Positions 34,478 through 42,244 of a DNA stretch of 64,000 bases are shown here, in pieces. The stretch lies in assembly GCF_035514885.1 (NCBI RefSeq), contig NZ_DATJCH010000024.1, positions 186,001 to 250,000 on the forward strand, written 5' to 3'. The notes under the pieces are model-generated. The model was not told the DNA's origin. It saw only the letters and a list, made by a program, of their open reading frames with translations, and searched no databases. A program made the translations under genes and the position numbers. Numbering within the stretch: position 1 is the stretch's first letter; every line of letters begins with the position of its first letter. The DNA comes from Albibacterium sp035514885 (GTDB lineage: Bacteria > Bacteroidota > Bacteroidia > Sphingobacteriales > Sphingobacteriaceae).

Positions 34478-35779
34478 TTATTCAATAACTGCTAAAATCT
34501 TTTCAAAGGTCATACCCCGTGAAGCCTTTAGTAATATAAGCCGGCCTTCTAAAGCTTCCTTTCTTAAGGCATCTACGGCTTCGTCGGTTGTTTTATAGAA
34601 TGCAGCTTTATCATTTTTTAACTCGTAAAAGTCTTTTCCTATAAAAATGCAGTCACAATCCTTTAGTAATAAAGCTTTCTCAACCAGAAGTCTGTGTTCT
34701 TTCAAAGACTCTTTACCCAGTTCAAACATATCTCCAAGAATAAGAGTCTTTTTTAAAGGTGTTTTGATGGAGCTAATATTCTGCAAGGCGGCTTCCATGC
34801 TGCTAACATTTGCATTATAATAATCGCAAATAATCGTATTCTTCTTACTTTGTATAATTTGAGAGCGATTGTTTTCAGGATGATAATTTGCGATACCGGT
34901 ATTAATTTCATTCCCATTTAATCCAAAATAAACTCCAATTGCAATTGCTGCCAATATGTTTTCAGCGTTATAAGACCCTGTTAGCTGACTTGTAACCACA
35001 GTTTTTTCATGATTGAAAGTCCACTCTAAGCCTAAAAGCGGATTATCCTCTACCAATCTGCCTGAAATGGAATGCTGAGGATTGAAGCCATAGCTGATAA
35101 TCTCTTTAAATCTAAATGCATTTGCCATTGTCACCAATTCCCGATTATCTTTCTGGAGAAATAGAGTCCCTGCATTTTCAGACAACCAGGCGTAAAGCTC
35201 TCCTTTTGCTTTTTTCACTCCTTCATAACCTCCAAAACCTTCCAGATGAGCTTTCCCTACATTGGTTATCAGGCCATATCCTGGCTTGGCAATAGTACAT
35301 AGAAAGGCGATTTCTTGCTGGTGGTTTGCACCCATTTCTATTACTGCGATCTCCGTTTTCTTGTTGATCGAAAGAATAGATAAAGGCACACCTATGTGAT
35401 TGTTCAGGTTTCCTTTAGTAGCAAAAACGTTGAATTTCTGTTTTAAAACGGCCTGTATTAATTCTTTACTGGTAGTTTTACCGTTAGATCCTGTAATACC
35501 TATAATAGGAATAGTAAGTTGATCGCGATGATGCTTTGCCAGCTCTTGCAAGCTGCTGAGAACGTCTTGAACTAAAATAAAACGATCATCTTTTTTATAA
35601 GAGACTTCATCGATGATTGCATAAGCAGCACCCAATTCAAGAGCCTTATCTGCAAATTCATTTCCGTTAAAGTTACTCCCCTTTAATGCAAGGAAGATTG
35701 AGTTTTTCTCAATCTTCCTTGTGTCAGTCGATATAATAGGATGTCTTAAATAAACCTTGTAAATCTCATTCAAATGCAT
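34478..35779 (-). CDS. murF: UDP-N-acetylmuramoyl-tripeptide--D-alanyl-D-alanine ligase
   Basis: 433 residues of a cytoplasmic Mur ligase adding D-Ala-D-Ala to the muramyl tripeptide. The N-terminal substrate domain has DTRKIEKNSIFLALKG. The ATP site is GITGSNGKTT (94-103), with NLNNHIGVPLSIL and IEMGANHQQEI in the central domain. The C-terminal domain ends in the family-typical LKASRGMTFEKIL. It lies 39 bases downstream of the PspC gene, the rest of the mur cluster is elsewhere. Confidence 0.95.
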   Translation of the reverse strand: MHLNEIYKVYLRHPIISTDTRKIEKNSIFLALKGSNFNGNEFADKALELGAAYAIIDEVSYKKDDRFILVQDVLSSLQELAKHHRDQLTIPIIGITGSNGKTTSKELIQAVLKQKFNVFATKGNLNNHIGVPLSILSINKKTEIAVIEMGANHQQEIAFLCTIAKPGYGLITNVGKAHLEGFGGYEGVKKAKGELYAWLSENAGTLFLQKDNRELVTMANAFRFKEIISYGFNPQHSISGRLVEDNPLLGLEWTFNHEKTVVTSQLTGSYNAENILAAIAIGVYFGLNGNEINTGIANYHPENNRSQIIQSKKNTIICDYYNANVSSMEAALQNISSIKTPLKKTLILGDMFELGKESLKEHRLLVEKALLLKDCDCIFIGKDFYELKNDKAAFYKTTDEAVDALRKEALEGRLILLKASRGMTFEKILAVIE

Positions 35780-35818
35780 AGCTAGTGTAGAATTACTATT
35801 ATGCTGGTAAAAGTAATT

Positions 35819-37477
35819 CTATTTTTTTAAAGTCGTATCGATTTTAAGGTTTATTGAATCTGTGAGAACGGTACTAGAATCTGCACTGCCCAAACCAACT
35901 TGTCCTGGTCTATCTGAGATATATTCAAGACCATTATCTGTCATAACCCATTCACTTTGTTCAGGCGTTGGCATATCATCAAAAGCATCATTAAATTTGT
36001 CGAAAGAAACGTTATAAAGACGGTACCGCACTTCATTATCAATAATTAAACGAGTACCAACCGGTATATTCAGATCTACCCGTATTTCCTGATCACGATA
36101 TAAATCGTTTGCCCCTATTAAAGCATGGCTATCAAAGGACAGTTCTGTACTATCTTGCTTAATATGATAGGTCATGTTTTGTGCACGCTTACTCGCAATG
36201 TCAAAGTTTCTTCCTACTGCGCTATATTCTTTTGATATGTTAGCTGTTTCTCCATTAATTAATCTATTAATGTAGATTCTCGGACGAACATCCATGAATG
36301 ACCCGCTTCGTTTCATAATAATCCGATTAGAGTATGTTTGTCCGTTTTTATAAACTGAATCGCGTTGTTGAGCTACGCTTCTCACATCATTTATGGAAAG
36401 ATGATATACCTTTTCGGGCACTAATGGAGTCGTTTCTACTACAGAACTATCAATAGAATGGTCCATGCCCATAAGCGAGCCGTAATAAGCTAAGAAACCT
36501 ACCGATGCTATCCAAACAATTAATAACGAATAACCGAAGTATTTATTAATCCTAGATCCTGTAATGATTCGTATAGAAAGCATGATCAGAGACAGCAAAG
36601 GAATGAAAATAGCTAAAAATACAAGCCAAACAAAAAGTGTATAATAGGCAGGATCTATAAAGCGAGTGGGTTGAATATTATCAATAAAGAAACTATTGCC
36701 CGGACTGCCTAAGAAGCCAAGTAAAGCTATGAGAGCACCAATCATTATTATAATCGAAATAATAATTACTAATATCCCGATGATTTTTACAATGATATTT
36801 ACGAATCCTCCAACAGCATCGCCTGTTCTTCTAGCGGTATTTCTTAGGCCGGGTTTTATTCTTTGACCGGCCTCGGAAAAATTTTTCCGAAGACCCTCCA
36901 TCTCTTCATCGAAATTTCGTTTAAAATTATGCAGGTTTGCTTCTTCGCCTCTCATCGACATTTTATCTGCACGAGTTCGTGCTAAAGGTGTTAATATCCA
37001 TAGAATAATGTATAGCAGAAAGCCTGATCCTCCCAATACAAATAATAGGATAAATGCTACGCGTATCCATTTCGCTTCGATATCAAAATAATGCCCTAAG
37101 CCCGAACACACACCTCCAATTACCTTATCGTCTGGATCACGAAATAAGGTACGGCTACCACTATAAGTTTGATAGTGGTAAGAAGAATCGCTGTTTTCTT
37201 CGCCCTCTTCACCAAACTCTTCAAAATCACTGATATCTCCCATTTGTGCCGTTACTTCCGTAACATCCTGCATGGTGATAACGGCTTTTTGCTGGTTAAT
37301 GCGTTCGCTAAACATTTCTGCAATACGGTTCTCTATATCGCTTACAATTTCATTGCTATCAGGAGAATAGCCAAAATGTCTTTTTACCGCCGTCATGTAG
37401 GTTTGCAGTACCTCATATGCATCTTCTTCAATATGGAAGATGATACCGTTGATGTTTATAATAATTGTCTTATTCAT
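35819..37477 (-). CDS. PspC domain-containing membrane protein
   Basis: 552 residues. The N-terminal cytoplasmic segment (about 1-90) contains SPDSNEIVSDIENRIAEMF. The PspC domain is at about 105-165 (DPDDKVIGGVCSGLGHYFDIEAKW then a membrane helix). More membrane helices follow (about 225-255, 275-305 and 315-335), and the C-terminal part (about 350-550) is soluble and probably extracytoplasmic. PspC proteins take part in envelope stress responses. A PadR repressor gene lies 9 bases upstream in the same operon. Confidence 0.88.
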   Translation of the reverse strand: MNKTIIININGIIFHIEEDAYEVLQTYMTAVKRHFGYSPDSNEIVSDIENRIAEMFSERINQQKAVITMQDVTEVTAQMGDISDFEEFGEEGEENSDSSYHYQTYSGSRTLFRDPDDKVIGGVCSGLGHYFDIEAKWIRVAFILLFVLGGSGFLLYIILWILTPLARTRADKMSMRGEEANLHNFKRNFDEEMEGLRKNFSEAGQRIKPGLRNTARRTGDAVGGFVNIIVKIIGILVIIISIIIMIGALIALLGFLGSPGNSFFIDNIQPTRFIDPAYYTLFVWLVFLAIFIPLLSLIMLSIRIITGSRINKYFGYSLLIVWIASVGFLAYYGSLMGMDHSIDSSVVETTPLVPEKVYHLSINDVRSVAQQRDSVYKNGQTYSNRIIMKRSGSFMDVRPRIYINRLINGETANISKEYSAVGRNFDIASKRAQNMTYHIKQDSTELSFDSHALIGANDLYRDQEIRVDLNIPVGTRLIIDNEVRYRLYNVSFDKFNDAFDDMPTPEQSEWVMTDNGLEYISDRPGQVGLGSADSSTVLTDSINLKIDTTLKK

Positions 37478-37486
37478 GATATTTAG

Positions 37487-37855
37487 CTATTGTTCTGTTA
37501 AAGGATTTTCTGTTGTTGATTTATTTCTACGGTGTTCCATTGCCGTATCGACTGCAAAGGCCAGTTCATTCCAAGTTTTATCAAGCTTATTGAGTACATC
37601 GAGCCCAGCAGGTGTAATTTCATAGTACTTTCTTGGAGGGCCTGAGGTCGACTCGCGCCAGTTGTAACTGAGCAAACCATTGTTCTTTAGACGGGTAAGT
37701 AGCGGATACAGCGTGCCTTCGACTACTAATAAGCGAGCTTTCTTGAGCTCACTCAGAATATCTGAGGCATAAATCTCGCCCTGCGAAATTATTGAAAGAA
37801 TACAGTAATCAAGTATTCCTTTCCTCATTTGGGTTTGGGTATTTTCAGCAATCAT
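37487..37855 (-). CDS. PadR family transcriptional regulator
   Basis: 122 residues with the winged HTH of PadR (MRKGILDYCILSIISQGEIY, VVEGTLYPLLTRLKNNGLL, SGPPRKYYEITPAG). The start MIAENTQTQMRK is the family form in this phylum; the longer frame would run through the promoter. It is the first gene of a two-gene operon with the PspC membrane protein, which it probably controls. A palindrome at 37891-37908 is a candidate operator. The inducing signal is unknown. Confidence 0.92.
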   Translation of the reverse strand: MIAENTQTQMRKGILDYCILSIISQGEIYASDILSELKKARLLVVEGTLYPLLTRLKNNGLLSYNWRESTSGPPRKYYEITPAGLDVLNKLDKTWNELAFAVDTAMEHRRNKSTTENPLTEQ

Positions 37856-37859
37856 ATTA

Positions 37860-37891
37860 CAAAGATATAGGTTTAGGACGGTAGTATGCAA
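37860..37891 (-). promoter_or_regulatory. padR-pspC promoter
   Basis: On the minus strand TTG (37889-37891), a 21-nt spacer and TATCTTTG (37860-37867). Only 4 nt separate the -7 box from the ATG, predicting a leaderless mRNA. Confidence 0.6.
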
Positions 37892-37908
37892 TACATAGTT
37901 GTATGTAT
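37891..37908. promoter_or_regulatory. Palindrome at the padR promoter, candidate operator
   Basis: A perfect inverted repeat ATACATA (37891-37897) / TATGTAT (37902-37908) with spacer GTTG. It touches the -33 element of the padR promoter, as expected for autorepression by PadR. Inference only. Confidence 0.45.
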
Positions 37909-38070
37909 AGGCAAAATATTTTATAAAGGACTGATAAACAGCGAGATAATTTTCAATGAATTTTTTAAATTATAAATCAGCTACCTGTTTTTCTCTATCA
38001 TATTCTTTTTTGATAACTTTAGCACCTAAGTCAATTAACTAATTCAACAACCTATTTAAATTAATTTTGA

Positions 38071-39141
38071 ATGAATAATTATACCCTTCCCTCGGAGCAG
38101 AACTTTGAGAAATGGTTTGAAAACTCGAAGTCTCATCTTGTCGTTTTGGAAAATAAGCGAGGTATGAAAGTAGCATTAAGCGATTTTGGAGCAAGGGTAG
38201 TGAGCATATTAGTGCCCGATAAAGACGGTAACAAGGTAGACGTAGCATTAGGTTACGATCATATTGACAAATATGTTAATTCAAATGAACGATATCACGG
38301 TGCCACAATCGGTCGTTTCGCCAATCGTATTGCAAATGCTAAATTTAAGATTGGCGAAAATTCCTATCAACTTGAAGCCAATAATGGTACAAATGCATTG
38401 CATGGAGGCACAGTTGGATTTCATGATCGTGTTTGGTCTCGTCGAGTAAATAACAGGCATCAGGTTGATTTCCATCTGGTATCGCCAGATGGAGAAGATG
38501 GATTTCCAGGAACCTTGACAGTTGTTGTTCAGTATTCTTTAACCGATGATAATGAATTGAGGATTCATTATCGCGCTCACGCAGATAAAGACACAGTTAT
38601 TAATTTAACCAACCATACTTACTTCAATTTGAATGGTGAGGGAAATGAACCAATATACAATCATCGGTTATTCATCGATGCCGATAGTTATTTACCAGTC
38701 GATTCTGTTCAGATTCCAACAGGTGAATTACGGCCATGTAAAGATAGCGCCTTCGACTTCCTGTCTGAAAAATCCATCCAAGAACAGATTGTCAAAGACG
38801 ATGAACAAGTACGAGCTGCAGACGGATTTGATCATAACTACGTTTTAAACAACGCTACCCAACAATTGGAAAAACCTGTAGCTTATATCTTATCACCCTT
38901 AACCGGTATCCAGATGGAGGTTTATACCGATCAGCCAGGTATACAGCTCTACACCGGTAATTTCCTTGCCGGGAATGATACCGGGAAAAGTGGGAAACTG
39001 TATCATAAACACGGAGCCTTTTGTTTAGAAACACAAGCATTCCCAGACGCTCCTAATCAGCAGTCTTTCCCTAGCAGTTTACTCAAAGTTGGCGATGTAT
39101 TTAGCTCTGAAACCCGTTATCGATTTAATGTTGTAAAATAA
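38071..39141 (+). CDS. galM: Aldose 1-epimerase (galactose mutarotase)
   Basis: 356 residues that interconvert alpha and beta anomers of sugars such as galactose. The beta-sandwich family blocks are GARVVSILVPDKDGN, YHGATIGRFANRIANAKF (about 82-99), the catalytic His region NLTNHTYFNLNGEG and the Glu base in AFCLETQAFPDAPNQ. No signal peptide is seen, so it is cytoplasmic. An alternative start inside the first 31 residues cannot be excluded because a TAATTTTG box lies only one base before the ATG. Confidence 0.93.
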   Translation: MNNYTLPSEQNFEKWFENSKSHLVVLENKRGMKVALSDFGARVVSILVPDKDGNKVDVALGYDHIDKYVNSNERYHGATIGRFANRIANAKFKIGENSYQLEANNGTNALHGGTVGFHDRVWSRRVNNRHQVDFHLVSPDGEDGFPGTLTVVVQYSLTDDNELRIHYRAHADKDTVINLTNHTYFNLNGEGNEPIYNHRLFIDADSYLPVDSVQIPTGELRPCKDSAFDFLSEKSIQEQIVKDDEQVRAADGFDHNYVLNNATQQLEKPVAYILSPLTGIQMEVYTDQPGIQLYTGNFLAGNDTGKSGKLYHKHGAFCLETQAFPDAPNQQSFPSSLLKVGDVFSSETRYRFNVVK

Positions 39142-39161
39142 CGGCTAGAGTTTTAAAGTAA

Positions 39162-40013
39162 TTACTGAAGTACTTCTAGAAAAAGCGATAGACTTCCCGT
39201 ATCAATGGGATACCATTTGCCAGTACTAAAGCTTCTGATAAAAGCATCCGTTGATCCCAAAACTGCTCTGAAACTATAAAGTGGTATTGGGTTTTCAGTG
39301 TTCTTCGGGATGTACTCAAATGCTATCGCACAATCTTCATTCAAGATAATATCTTCATCTTTCAAATCGAACGTGAGCAACTTGGTTGAAAGCGGGAAGG
39401 TTTTAATGATGTTCTTTTCTATTAAGCGATCTTCCGGCAAACCATCTTCTATTTTGTAGATGTTTAATCGGAATGTTATGGAATCTTTGCTTTTCTTATT
39501 ACCTGCAACCCGTATGTTAGCGTTGAGCAGTTTAGCCGGTTCTTTAATCTTGATTAATTTTGCCGGCTCCAGATAACCTTCCTGCTCTCTGACCGTCAGA
39601 TTAAACCAAAGTAAAGGTGCATATAGTTTTGTCCCCAGAGTTTTTGGTTTAAGTTCTTTATTGGTAATTGTAACTTCCTGAAGTTCAGTAGTCTTCTCAT
39701 GCAAAACAACCTCCATATTCATAGAAGGGTTTAATTTTTTAACAGGGATTACGTTTTCTTCAAAACCTACAAAGCTGAACGTTAAAGATTTATCCTTAAG
39801 ACTATCAGGAATCAAAAGCTGAAAGCTTCCGTCCTCTTTGGAAACGGTACCCACATCCATATTTCTTATGCCAATATTCACCCATGATAGAACATTCCCA
39901 TGATCATCATAAACTTTGCCTTTAATTGTTTTTTCCTGTGCTTTCGCTTGAAAACTTAAGGTGCCAAGTAGAAAAATCAACGTAATATAATTAAGCATGC
40001 GTGGAACTTTCAT
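39162..40013 (-). CDS. CarboxypepD_reg-like domain secreted protein
   Basis: About 283 residues from ATG 40011-40013, chosen because it gives a clean signal peptide (LNYITLIFLLGTLSFQAKAQ). An upstream frame extends to 40115 but looks untranslated, and 40031 is another option. The Ig-like domain (about 28-115) has KTIKGKVYDDHGNVLSWVNI and GTVSKEDGSFQLLIP. The following 170 residues (VTITNKELKPKTLG onward) are an uncharacterised beta-rich region. Such proteins are periplasmic or surface-attached. Function unknown. Confidence 0.72.
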   Translation of the reverse strand: MKVPRMLNYITLIFLLGTLSFQAKAQEKTIKGKVYDDHGNVLSWVNIGIRNMDVGTVSKEDGSFQLLIPDSLKDKSLTFSFVGFEENVIPVKKLNPSMNMEVVLHEKTTELQEVTITNKELKPKTLGTKLYAPLLWFNLTVREQEGYLEPAKLIKIKEPAKLLNANIRVAGNKKSKDSITFRLNIYKIEDGLPEDRLIEKNIIKTFPLSTKLLTFDLKDEDIILNEDCAIAFEYIPKNTENPIPLYSFRAVLGSTDAFIRSFSTGKWYPIDTGSLSLFLEVLQ

Positions 40014-40350
40014 ATTAAGATAAAGTGTCATAGTTTGTGTTAGGTTTAGGGTATCTTCTTTGCAATTAAAACCCGAACCTAATAAATAAGCCTCTAAATA
40101 CTCGTGTTTTAACATACTTTAACAAGCATGTTGAAATTTCCTGATAAGTTTAATCCGTGCCGTTATATCTTACTTGAAAGTTACTTCGCTATAAATTGTA
40201 TGATTATTGAACAATAATTAAAGGGATATTCTTCGGACTTCCTAGGGACTTTCTAGGGACTTCATAGGGGCAAATCCCTTTAAAGTCCCTAGAAGGTCCC
40301 TTGAAGATTCGTGCGAAATCCGATGAATAGTATTATAAGTTTTAGAGGGG
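40014..40350. other. Intergenic region with 11-bp-repeat hairpin
   Basis: About 340 bases between two minus-strand genes, downstream of comF. The only structure is the hairpin at 40226-40308. No ORF is supported, and no TAnnTTTG box was found toward the CarboxypepD_reg gene. Confidence 0.6.
40226..40308. repeat. Hairpin with arms built of 11-bp direct repeats
   Basis: The left arm is three tandem 11-mers: GGACTTCCTAG (40235-40245), GGACTTTCTAG (40246-40256) and GGACTTCATAG (40257-40267). The right arm mirrors them in register as CCCTTTAAAGT, CCCTAGAAGGT and CCCTTGAAGAT. The apex is GGGG-CAAA-TCCC. Pairing is imperfect but covers about 35 bases per arm. The layout is the same as at 2150-2249, although the unit sequence differs. 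Confidence 0.85.
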
Positions 40351-41046
40351 TTATTTTGTGAAAGCCAAGGTGGCAATGCTGACTTTTACACCAGGAATTT
40401 TTAAAAGTGCGGCTGAGCAAGCTTCCAGAGTTGCACCTGTGGTTAACACATCATCCACCAGTAAAATATGCTTATCGGTTAGAGATTCAGGATGGTTTAA
40501 TTTGAAAATGTCTTTAACATTCTCGAAGCGTTGAGAACGGCTTTTGTTGGTTTGGCTTTCATTGTGGGATGCTCGAATCAAGTTCTTGCAATCTGTTGGG
40601 ATATTTATGATTTTACTTAAGCCTTTCGCGAAATAATCACTTTGATTATAACCTCTTGATCGTAAACGTTTTTTATGAAGTGGAACAGGAATAATCAGAT
40701 CACACGATTCAAAAATGGACGTTTCTTTTAATTGCAGACCATATAGTTCACCCAGAAATTCGGCGGTTGGATAGCCATTTTTATATTTAATCTGATGGAT
40801 GATTCTTTGAATACTGGAGCCTGAACTGAAATATAGAAAGGAGTCAACCTCTTCAATAGCTGCATGTCCCATTAATTGTCGGGCCGCTAAATTGTCCTTA
40901 TCTAAATAAAAATGAGTAATTGGTAAATTATAAATGCAATGAGTACAGAGGCATCTCTCCTGATGTACGAGGGATTGGTTGCAGGCAGCACATAGCTCGG
41001 GAAATAAGAGCGCAAAAGCGTCTCTTACAAACTGAACGAATTGCAT
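40351..41046 (-). CDS. comF: ComF family phosphoribosyltransferase-like protein
   Basis: 231 residues. An N-terminal Cys cluster (Cys19, Cys22, Cys32, Cys34, Cys37: CAACNQS, RCLCTHC) suggests zinc binding. A type I phosphoribosyltransferase domain follows with the PRPP loop ILLVDDVLTTGATLE. ComF proteins are linked to DNA uptake or DNA metabolism. It lies 10 bases after rlmN and is likely co-transcribed. Confidence 0.9.
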   Translation of the reverse strand: MQFVQFVRDAFALLFPELCAACNQSLVHQERCLCTHCIYNLPITHFYLDKDNLAARQLMGHAAIEEVDSFLYFSSGSSIQRIIHQIKYKNGYPTAEFLGELYGLQLKETSIFESCDLIIPVPLHKKRLRSRGYNQSDYFAKGLSKIINIPTDCKNLIRASHNESQTNKSRSQRFENVKDIFKLNHPESLTDKHILLVDDVLTTGATLEACSAALLKIPGVKVSIATLAFTK

Positions 41047-41056
41047 AAATCAATAA

Positions 41057-42109
41057 TTAGGCTTTTTCCTTAACAGCTAGTTGTCCGCAGGCAGCGTCAA
41101 TATCTTTCCCGCGACTTTTCCTAACATAGGTATTAATACCTTTCTTACGTAAGAATTCTGCAAATACTTCTACTTTATCTACGTTGGCATTTGTATAACT
41201 CGCAAAAGAGATTGGGTTATATTCAATGATATTAACCTTACAAGGTACATGCTTACAGAAAGCTGCAAGTTCGGCGGCATCGCTTAGTTCGTCGTTAAAG
41301 TCATTGAAAACAATGTATTCGTAAGTAACCGGATTGTTGGTTTTAGCGTAATAATATTTTAAGGCTTCGGCCAAAGCTTCCAGCGTATTCTGCTCATTGA
41401 TGGGCATAATTTTATTCCGCTTCTTATCATTAGCAGCATGAAGAGAGAGAGCTAAATTGAATCGAACTTCATCATCTCCCAGCTTTTTAATCATTTTAGC
41501 AATACCAGCCGTTGAAACAGTTATTCGGCGGGATGCAATATTTAATCCATCAGGTGCAGTAATCCGGTCAATGGATCGCAATACATTGGAGTAATTCAGT
41601 AGCGGCTCACCCATACCCATATAAACGATATTAGTAAGCGGTTTTTTATAATTTTCTTCCGCCTGACGGTTAATTAAAACTACTTGATCGTAAATCTCAT
41701 CGGCATTAACATTCCTCTTTCTATCCATATATCCTGTAGCACAGAATTTACAGGACAAACTACAACCAACCTGAGAGCTGACGCAAGCGGTCATTCTTTC
41801 GGTTGTTGGAATTAATACTCCTTCAATGATATTAGAATCGTATAATTTGAATGCGTTCTTAATAGTTCTATCTTCACTAAGCTGGGATGTATTAATCTTT
41901 ACAGCATTTATGCAGAATTTCTCTTTTAGCACTTCACGAAGAGATTTGCTCAGGTTGCTCATCTCATCGAAGTCGGTACACGACTTTTCCCAAAGCCATT
42001 CATAGATTTGTTTGGCTCTAAAGGACTTTTCGCCCAAGCTCTCCAGTTGATTCTTTAATTCGTTGAGGCTCAGAGAACGAATGTCTAATTTTTTATTAAT
42101 TTTATCCAC
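41057..42109 (-). CDS. rlmN: 23S rRNA (adenine2503-C2)-methyltransferase
   Basis: A 350-residue radical SAM enzyme that methylates A2503 of 23S rRNA and A37 of some tRNAs. The cluster motif is CSLSCKFC (near 116-123), and the C-terminal Cys in AACGQL is the methyl-carrying residue. The N-terminus KKLDIRSLSLNELKNQLESL is standard. The start is a GTG (42107-42109) directly behind the promoter box; no other start fits the family. Complete and unremarkable otherwise. Confidence 0.95.
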   Translation of the reverse strand: MDKINKKLDIRSLSLNELKNQLESLGEKSFRAKQIYEWLWEKSCTDFDEMSNLSKSLREVLKEKFCINAVKINTSQLSEDRTIKNAFKLYDSNIIEGVLIPTTERMTACVSSQVGCSLSCKFCATGYMDRKRNVNADEIYDQVVLINRQAEENYKKPLTNIVYMGMGEPLLNYSNVLRSIDRITAPDGLNIASRRITVSTAGIAKMIKKLGDDEVRFNLALSLHAANDKKRNKIMPINEQNTLEALAEALKYYYAKTNNPVTYEYIVFNDFNDELSDAAELAAFCKHVPCKVNIIEYNPISFASYTNANVDKVEVFAEFLRKKGINTYVRKSRGKDIDAACGQLAVKEKA

Positions 42110-42114
42110 TTCGG

Positions 42115-42122
42115 CAAAGTTA
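42115..42122 (-). promoter_or_regulatory. -7 box of the rlmN promoter
   Basis: The plus strand reads CAAAGTTA (TAACTTTG toward rlmN), an exact match. Five nt separate it from the GTG start, predicting a leaderless mRNA. Confidence 0.6.
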
Positions 42123-42244
42123 CGGCTTTTCTATTAACATTATAAATAAATAAAGAAGTGCCTTATTTAGCTTGTGTATTTCATTTAGAGTATTAAATTG
42201 CTAATTTCGTAATAAATTGAATTATTATTTAATAATGGCGTTAA

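Noticed and set aside
35789..35820. Inverted repeat AGAATTACT / AGTAATTCT between the PspC gene and murF as a terminator.
   Set aside because: AT-rich 9-bp stem with a 14-nt loop and no T-run; the pair may well be co-transcribed.
38062..38069. TAATTTTG as promoter of galM.
   Set aside because: It ends one base before the ATG, so transcription would begin inside the gene. Kept only as a remark on a possible downstream start.
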